NCBI GenBank assembly: GCA_016271365.2
Contig: CM028131.1
Coordinates: forward strand, 170,008,501-170,072,500
Origin: Neoceratodus forsteri
Lineage: Eukaryota; Chordata; Ceratodontiformes; Ceratodontidae
Length of the DNA stretch: 64,000 nucleotides
Reading direction: 5' to 3'
Both the position numbers and the translations under genes were made by a program. The first letter of the stretch is position 1. Every line of letters starts with the position of its first letter. Below the pieces are notes generated by a model. It made no database searches. It saw nothing but the letters and a program-made list of their open reading frames with translations, and was not told where the DNA came from. Shown here in pieces: positions 58,187 to 64,000 of the stretch.

Positions 58187-58996
58187 ATGCCTGAGAAGAG
58201 ATCTAAATGCACAAAGGCCCAACCACAGGTTACCAAAGCATTGGCTTCTTCCTCAGCTGCTCTGGTGGAGGGTTGCTTCCTCCAGGAGCTGTCACCACTC
58301 AAGGACTCCTTACAGCTCATTGCCGAGGAGTTTAAATCCACGCGATCCATGGTGGAGGGTCTGACTACTAGGGTTTCTGATGCAGAGGCCCGTATCAGTT
58401 CTGTCAAATACTGCCGCAATTGTTGGGAGTCTGATTTTTCCGCCATGCAGCACAAGATACACAAACTGGAGGAAAGGATCGATGATTTGGAAGGGCGCAG
58501 TTGGCACAACAATGTGGTCATCCTTGGACTGCTTGAGGGAGCAGAGCGCACCAACTCTCTCCTATTTACTCAGTCGTTATGTGACAAACTTGCAGGTCTT
58601 TCACCCAATGGGCCCTCCTATATTGTTGAAAGGGCGCATAGGGCCCTCAGTCCGATTCCTCCTCCAGGCTCTGAACAGTGCCCGTTAGTTTTTAGTTTTC
58701 TCAACTATCTGGACCATCAGCACCTTTTGATGAAGATCAAGGGAGTCCAGGTGCTATTATGGGATGGACAGCAAATTAGAGTTGTTCAGGATTTACCTTG
58801 GGCTGTCCAGGCAAAGAGGGAAGCTTATAACCCTCAAATTTCACAACTATTGGCAGCAAGCATTTGTTTTTGTATGTTTCACCCTGCATGCCTTCAGGTA
58901 ACCTACCAAGGCTCTCCCAAGAATTTTGAATCGGCTGAGCAGGCTAAACAGGAGCTCCCCAGGCTGTTCCCTGGCCTATTTAAAGATGCTACCTGA
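58187..58996 (+). CDS. L1 ORF1 protein (nucleic-acid-binding chaperone)
   Basis: An uninterrupted 269-codon frame. Residues about 34-103 form a heptad-like coiled coil (FKSTRSMVEGLTTRVSDAEA, KIHKLEERIDDLEGRS) that trimerises ORF1 in L1 elements. An RRM-like part starts at NNVVILGLLEGAE (about 108-120) with IVERAHRA (146-153). A C-terminal domain follows (KREAYNPQISQLL, then QAKQELPRLFPGL). The protein packages L1 RNA in the cytoplasm. It is shorter than the roughly 340 residues of mammalian ORF1. The start at 58187 is the first methionine; no Kozak evidence was weighed. Its ORF2 is broken. Confidence 0.8.
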   Translation: MPEKRSKCTKAQPQVTKALASSSAALVEGCFLQELSPLKDSLQLIAEEFKSTRSMVEGLTTRVSDAEARISSVKYCRNCWESDFSAMQHKIHKLEERIDDLEGRSWHNNVVILGLLEGAERTNSLLFTQSLCDKLAGLSPNGPSYIVERAHRALSPIPPPGSEQCPLVFSFLNYLDHQHLLMKIKGVQVLLWDGQQIRVVQDLPWAVQAKREAYNPQISQLLAASICFCMFHPACLQVTYQGSPKNFESAEQAKQELPRLFPGLFKDAT

Positions 58997-60320
58997 GCTT
59001 CTTGGGACTTTGAGATGAGTATACCTCTACCTGCATTTGGGTTTGTTCATTGTGCTGCAATCCAATGTGTGCCTTCTATTCGACGATTTCTAGGTTCTCA
59101 TTTTTCACTCCAGGACTGTCTGCTGCTTAATTTTGCCTTGGGGATTGTGTTTATTTTATCAGTTGTATTATACTATTTAGGATGTTGAAATGTTGATGTG
59201 TTATTTTAAACTTTGTTAGGTGCCTTGGTTTTTGAAAGGAGCCATAAATATAAAGATCATTATTATTATTATTAGTATTATTACTTGCTGGTTTACTCCT
59301 TGTGTTCGTTTTTCACTGCAGCTGTGAAGCACCTGACTATTATTTGCAAAAGGAAGATGTGGTGCTCCGTTGAGATGGTCATCTGATCTCACCACCCTGT
59401 TCTTTGTCCTCTGCAACTTTCCACTATTGTGCAGGCAAGCCTGGATTGGACTCAGTGTGCTATGTCCTGCTCCCTGGAATTCTACTTCACTGCCTTTCCT
59501 ACTGTTGGACTGACCACTTTTTTCTTTTTGTTCGTCCTCGTACATGTGTCACCAATAGCCTGTAGGTGTAGTATGTGTTATATACTTGGACTAAATGGAC
59601 TCAGTGGGACTATACTCAGCATTACTTGTTCTGCTTTACAATATCTGGTGTTCTGGTTATTTTTTCATTTTAAAAGAGTGGGAATTGTTATAAATGTTTA
59701 TGTATATCTTTTTTTTTTCTGCCCAATTAAAAGTTACCTTAGCTTTCATTTAGTGCCAGCATTGTATTCTGGTTTGTCCTAGCTGGCCCCTTTTTACCCC
59801 CACCGGTGCACTGAGTATGGTAGTGGGTCCTACAGTGTTTGTATATAGTGCATGCCATGTGTTATCTCCTTAGGCAGTGTTGTTTATTAGATGCCCTTTT
59901 CCTTTCTTTCTAGTTTTCTAGAGTTATACGTTATTATTGTTGATGTACTGTAAGGGGGCATCTACTACCCTGTGTATGGGGTTTACTAGGTTTCAGATGG
60001 GTGAGTTCATAATTTGGGGGGTTGGTCCCTGGGTAGAAGGTTATTCATCATGGACCTGCTAAATTTGGAGATGCGGTCATTAGGACTGGGGTTAGGTTAT
60101 TTGTTGGTATCTTTTCTGGTGTGGATACCTACAATTTTCTACTCAAGTTTATTTTGTGTCTTTTCTGTGTGGGTGATTTTCTTGTTGGGGGGTCGCTGGT
60201 TCTTGTTCTGGGAGATTTGGGGGTGGGGGAAGGGTTTGGCTTTATGGCCCTAGGGGGAACTTTTTGGGTTCATAAGGGTCCCTATATTGTTTTTAATGTT
60301 TTTTTCTGTACTGTCCAGTT
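58997..60320 (+). other. L1 inter-ORF spacer with an L2-like tail fragment
   Basis: The spacer is far longer than usual between L1 ORFs. At 59160-59284 the sequence ttaggtgccttggtttttga, then ggagccataaatataaagat and (att)n, resembles an L2 3' end, so part of the spacer is inserted. The frames at 59429-59782 and 60014-60253 are hydrophobic by composition and have no known motif. Confidence 0.55.
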
Positions 60321-61660
60321 ATGATGGATCCCTATACCTTGATTATCTGGAATATTAGGGGTGCTCAAGATTGTTGTAAGCACCACATGGTGCTTCAGCA
60401 CCTTAAAAAGTCACAGGTTGGGTTTGCCTGTTTTCAGGAAACTCATCTCAAATGTGATGATGTTAATTTTTTCATGACACTTGGGTGGGGCAAGTCTATG
60501 AGTCTGGTAACAGTTCTACCTTCCACATAATTGAGGAGCTCTGGGATCCAGAGGAGCGGTATATCCTCCTGCATGTTAAGGTGGGTGTGGTGGAGGTACT
60601 TCTGGGCTCAATATATAACCCCAGTGTAGATTCTCCTGGGTTTTTAACCACCTTGGCTACTCTGCTTGCCCCTTTGTGAGATGCCATATAATCTTGGGAG
60701 GAAATTGGAATATGACCCTCCAGCCTGGCTTGGATAAGTCTGGCAATGTGAGAGGTGGCCTTTCTCCTGGGCAGAGGGGTCTCAGAGAGCTTTTGGATAA
60801 TGTAGGCCTGTTTAACCCCTGGTGTATGTTCCATCCCACCATTAGGCAATATACATTTTATTCCCCTCCACGTCACATGTTCTCACAAATAGACTATTTC
60901 CTAATGAGTCAAGTGTGGCTACCTGGCCTTCTCTCATCTTTCATCCACCCGATAGTAATTTCTGATCATGTTCCTGTGAGTCTGGAACTCTCCTTTGATG
61001 GAGTGACAGATAGAGATCCTGTATGGCGATTGAATGCCCAACTACTGCATGATCCCGATGCTCTATCCTCTCTCAAAACCTGCATTTGAAATTTTTTTCA
61101 GGAGAATGAGGGGACTGTGCAGATGGTAGACATTCTCTGGGGTACAGCAAAGTGTCGCATTTGTGGTGAATGTATTCATCTTGTGTCAAAACACTGCAAG
61201 ATTCAAGCCTCTCACCTGGATCAGTTGTTGTGGGAGATTAGAGACATAGAGCATTCCTTGAGTTGTGACACCCCGGCCTATGTTTGGTCCCACTTAAACG
61301 TTTTGAGAGCCAATATTCCAACTTAATGGCTCAGAAGGTGGAGTTAGCCACCCAGCATATCAAGATACATTATTTGGAATCAGGCGATCGGGCAAATAAG
61401 CACCTAGCCCTACAGTTGCATCAGTTGGATACCTCCAAATTTATCTCTGGAGTTACACCTCACCCTGACTCTCCTGTGGTTACTCATTCCAGGGAGACTG
61501 CCACAATCTTCTGCACCTACTACTCCACACTCTACTTGGACAATTCCTCCCAGGACCCCTACTTGGAGGCGCACATTGCAGAGTATCTTAATTCCTTGTC
61601 TCTTCCCACCCTCACTTCTCCTCACAGTGACCAACCTGGGTCTTCTATTTCAGTCTCAGA
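60321..61660 (+). pseudogene. L1 ORF2, endonuclease part, element M
   Basis: The frame from 60321 starts MDPYTLIIWNIRGAQD and has GFACFQETHL. It shifts near 60500 (VGVVEVLLGSIYNP) and again at 60676 (IILGGNWNMTLQPGLDKSG, then RQYTFYSP, SQIDYFLMSQ, ISDHVPVSLEL). These are the L1 apurinic-like endonuclease motifs N, ET, GGDxN-type, ID and SDH. The linker to RT continues at 61284-61640 (YLESGDRANKHLALQLHQL, then YYSTLYLDN). RT is absent because of the insertion at 61662. Confidence 0.9.
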
Positions 61661-61661
61661 A

Positions 61662-64000
61662 GTCTTTTTTTTTTTTCTTCAAAAATATTTTATTGAGGTG
61701 AAGTTGTACAGAATACAAAGCTTACAGATACTTAAGACATTGCTATGTGTGATGCACATTTGCAGATTTACAGTCAGGTGGTCCAAGAGAGAGACCCTTG
61801 TGAAGCTAACACAGCTGGCAATATACTATTATAAAAGTTCAAGGACACTTGGATTAATAAAAAATTTCATACAGGGATCATCAGGCTTAAAGAGATAGGG
61901 GCACAAAGTGTTCAGACTGGAAAGTCACCTGACTCTATAGCTTGAATAAGTGGGTCCCAAATTTCCAGGAACTGTTTCTGCCGGCCTAGTGCACCAAGTT
62001 GAACCCTCTCTAGTGTCATACAAGACATGAGATTATTAACCCTTCGGGAAATCAAAGGTGGAGATGGAGACATCCAGGCTTGCGCTATTGTTTTCTGGCC
62101 ATTAATTAAAGCTAATGACCACAAAGAGGTACTGGTCTTCCCATCCGGATGATGTGGATCTGTCCCCAACAATAATTCTAAAGGTGATTTAGAAGGACTA
62201 TACCCTTGGACTTTGCTCATTATCTGATGAACATTATACCAGAAGGGGGTAACTTTAGGGCAAGTCAATGCCACGTGAACAAAGTGTCCCTCTCCACTGA
62301 TGCATTTTGGGCATTCCCTGGGCTTAGAGGCATCTATGGCATGTAACCTTAGGGGAGTGATGTAAGTTCTATAAAGAAAATTCATTTGAATTTGTCTGAG
62401 CTTTTTACTGTGGGAGCAATAGTGGAGGTGAGAACAAGCCAAATACCATACTTTGGAATCAATATTAGTTAGCAAATCTCAGCTCCACTTATCTTTAATC
62501 CCATCTGCAACCTGGCTGGATTGGCCTTGCATAATTTGATAGAATACTGAAAGTGTTTTTTGTCCTGGCTGGGGTCTAAATATTTCCTCCTCAAAGGGGG
62601 AGGGGGTGCCCACCCATTCTCAGGTGTTAAGGTTAGACCGAATCTTTGTCAAACTTAAAGGTAGACAAAGAAGTCTCAAGGCTATATACCCCATTCTTTG
62701 CAGATGGAAGAAAAACTCTTTATTATTCCCACTTCATATAACTGATGTATAAAGACCAGGTCTTTTCACTTCCAGTCCAAGAGCCTTTGTATTAGGGATA
62801 GGGAGCTCAACCCTCTGCTATGAATTATTGATATGAGGCAAGAGTATGATGAGTTATAGTGGTGGTGGTGATTTATATGCCTGTGGGCCTCAAGCCAGAC
62901 CCCTCAAGCAGTGGCCGTAAAAGGATTTGTGGGTACTAGAGGAGGGGAGTTACCCAAAGGGTGTCATTCTTAAAAGTGCTCATAAGTGGGATAAAGGCAA
63001 GCTGTGCCACCTGGCAGTATCCCCGAGAGCTTGGTAGACTAGTCCCTCCTTCCCTGGGTAGTAACTGCAGGGTAGTTCTTTTGATTCTGGCATTCCTGCC
63101 ATGCCAGAGAAACCTATGTAGTAGCATGAAGGGACCTGAAGAGGACTCTTGGCAATCTGATGAGTAGTGATTAGTATAGGTAAAGGCATCTAGGCAAGAC
63201 TGTCATCTTCACTATTCCCACTCTCCCCAATAGAGAAAGCATAAGTGCAGTCCATCTTTCGCAGTCTTCTGCTATCTTTAAAAGAAGGGGTTTGTAATTG
63301 AGTGCATAGAATGAGGCAATTTTTGCAGAGTGATTGACTCCAAGATATTTTATTCCATCTACCAATTGTAGGCCTCCTAAGTTAACAATTAACTGTGCTC
63401 TGTCCAAGGAGCCAGTTGGGAGCAGTTCACTCTTGGTCCAGTTCACTTTGCACCCTGAAAGATCCCTATACTTTCTCATTAGCTGGTGTACAGCCAGCAG
63501 GTCTTGTGCAGGACATTGCAGGTACAGCAGTAAATTGTCGTGTACACAGCTATTTTGTGCTCTACCACCCCCACAGGCCCCTTACCCCCCATGGACCATG
63601 AGGGCCACAGCCAGAGGTTCAAGTGACATCACATACTGCAGGGGAGACAGTGGATAACCCTTCCTGGTTCCACGGCCGAGACTGAACGGGGAGGTGATCA
63701 TACCATTCACTGCTATCTGAGCCTGGGGATTGGTATACAAAGTATGAACCCATTGTCTGAAGACAGGTCCCAGTCCCATTCTTCCCAAGGTTTCAAAAAG
63801 GTATCCCCACTCCACACAGTCAAAGGCCTCTCAGCGTCTAGTGCTAATACAGCCACTCCATGCCTATGCTTATTTTTGCTCCATCTGTAAATCACATTAA
63901 GAGTACGGTGGATGTTATGTTTCCCTGTTGCCCCTTAACAAAACCAGATTAGTCTGGGTGTATCAGGTCAGGCAGCAGAGAATCCAACCTAGTAGCCATT
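61662..64000 (-). mobile_element. L1 element (N) on minus strand, 3' part, continues past window
   Basis: The 3' end is the poly-T run at about 61664-61677 followed by cttcaaaaatattttattga. Coding from left to right is the reverse of ORF2: C-terminal domain 62475-61912, connection region 63127-62936 and 63479-63171, RT 63815-63582 and 63895-63713. The 5' part lies beyond the window. It is inserted in ORF2 of element M in opposite orientation. Confidence 0.88.
61912..63895 (-). pseudogene. L1 ORF2 RT and C-terminal domain, element N
   Basis: Frame 62475-61912 (187 codons) includes QMNFLYRTYITPLRLHAID, the Cys/His motif CPKCISGEGHFVHVALTC and TPFWYNVHQIM, as at the L1 ORF2 C-terminus. Frame 63479-63171 has GCKVNWTKSELLP and IKYLGVNHS. 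Frame 63815-63582 has QIAVNGMITSPFSLGRGTRK and GYPLSPLQYVMSLEPLAVAL (motif B region). Motif A is at 63895-63713 (LALDAERPL, where the family has LDAEKAFD). The change of frame near 63800 and this loss show it is dead. Confidence 0.88.

Larger units (their letters stand above)
57962..61660 (+). mobile_element. L1 element (M), ORF1 plus ORF2 5' part
   Basis: It starts near 57962 (tacctgggagtcacgtgatg, an L1-like 5' region). It carries an intact ORF1 (58187-58996), a 1.3-kb spacer and the endonuclease part of ORF2 (60321-61660). At 61662 the ORF2 is cut by the poly-T end of a reverse-strand L1. Confidence 0.88.

Noticed and set aside
1..64000. Host protein-coding exons
   Set aside because: Every frame with recognisable protein similarity is explained by a retroelement. 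Remaining frames show no family motif, and I could not support splice-site-bounded exons by eye.

Overview
The window is vertebrate nuclear DNA made almost entirely of transposable elements. I found no host exon, tRNA or rRNA gene that I could defend. A V-SINE with its conserved central domain, a MIR-like CORE-SINE, and L2, CR1, Rex1-like, L1, Tx1-like and Penelope-like elements occur together. That mix fits a large repeat-rich vertebrate genome such as lungfish, amphibian or cartilaginous fish. The species cannot be fixed from the sequence. Nearly all coding sequence is broken by stops and frameshifts, so these are mostly fossils. An L1 ORF1 at 58187-58996 is the main uninterrupted frame.

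Layout. 1-10.4 kb holds foldback (hairpin) elements, minisatellites, an L2 fragment and one copy of a two-copy SINE-like family. 10.6-14.4 kb is a Rex1/CR1-like LINE on the minus strand, followed by a GC-rich duplicated segment ending in TTAGGG-like DNA. 15.2-19.9 kb is mostly unrecognised AT-rich sequence. 19.95-31.54 kb is one V-SINE, bounded by a target-site duplication and split by three head-to-tail Tx1-like LINE insertions. Each insertion is bounded by the same GAGTAGGGG motif of the SINE. 34.19-46.37 kb is a Penelope-like element with two pseudo-LTRs, an RT and a GIY-YIG endonuclease. It carries nested LINEs and two SINEs. 47.4-64 kb is a second nest: a CR1-like LINE with a 2A-like motif, opened by a 4.1-kb segment containing an ORF1-only L1, by a CR1 tail that itself carries another LINE, and by an L1 that in turn carries a reverse-strand L1 running off the window.

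The two most interesting signals are the tandem array of Tx1-like LINEs in the conserved core of a V-SINE, and a dispersed foldback family. In that family the hairpin arms differ from copy to copy but stay complementary within each copy, and a third copy of the same arm lies 80-200 bp downstream.
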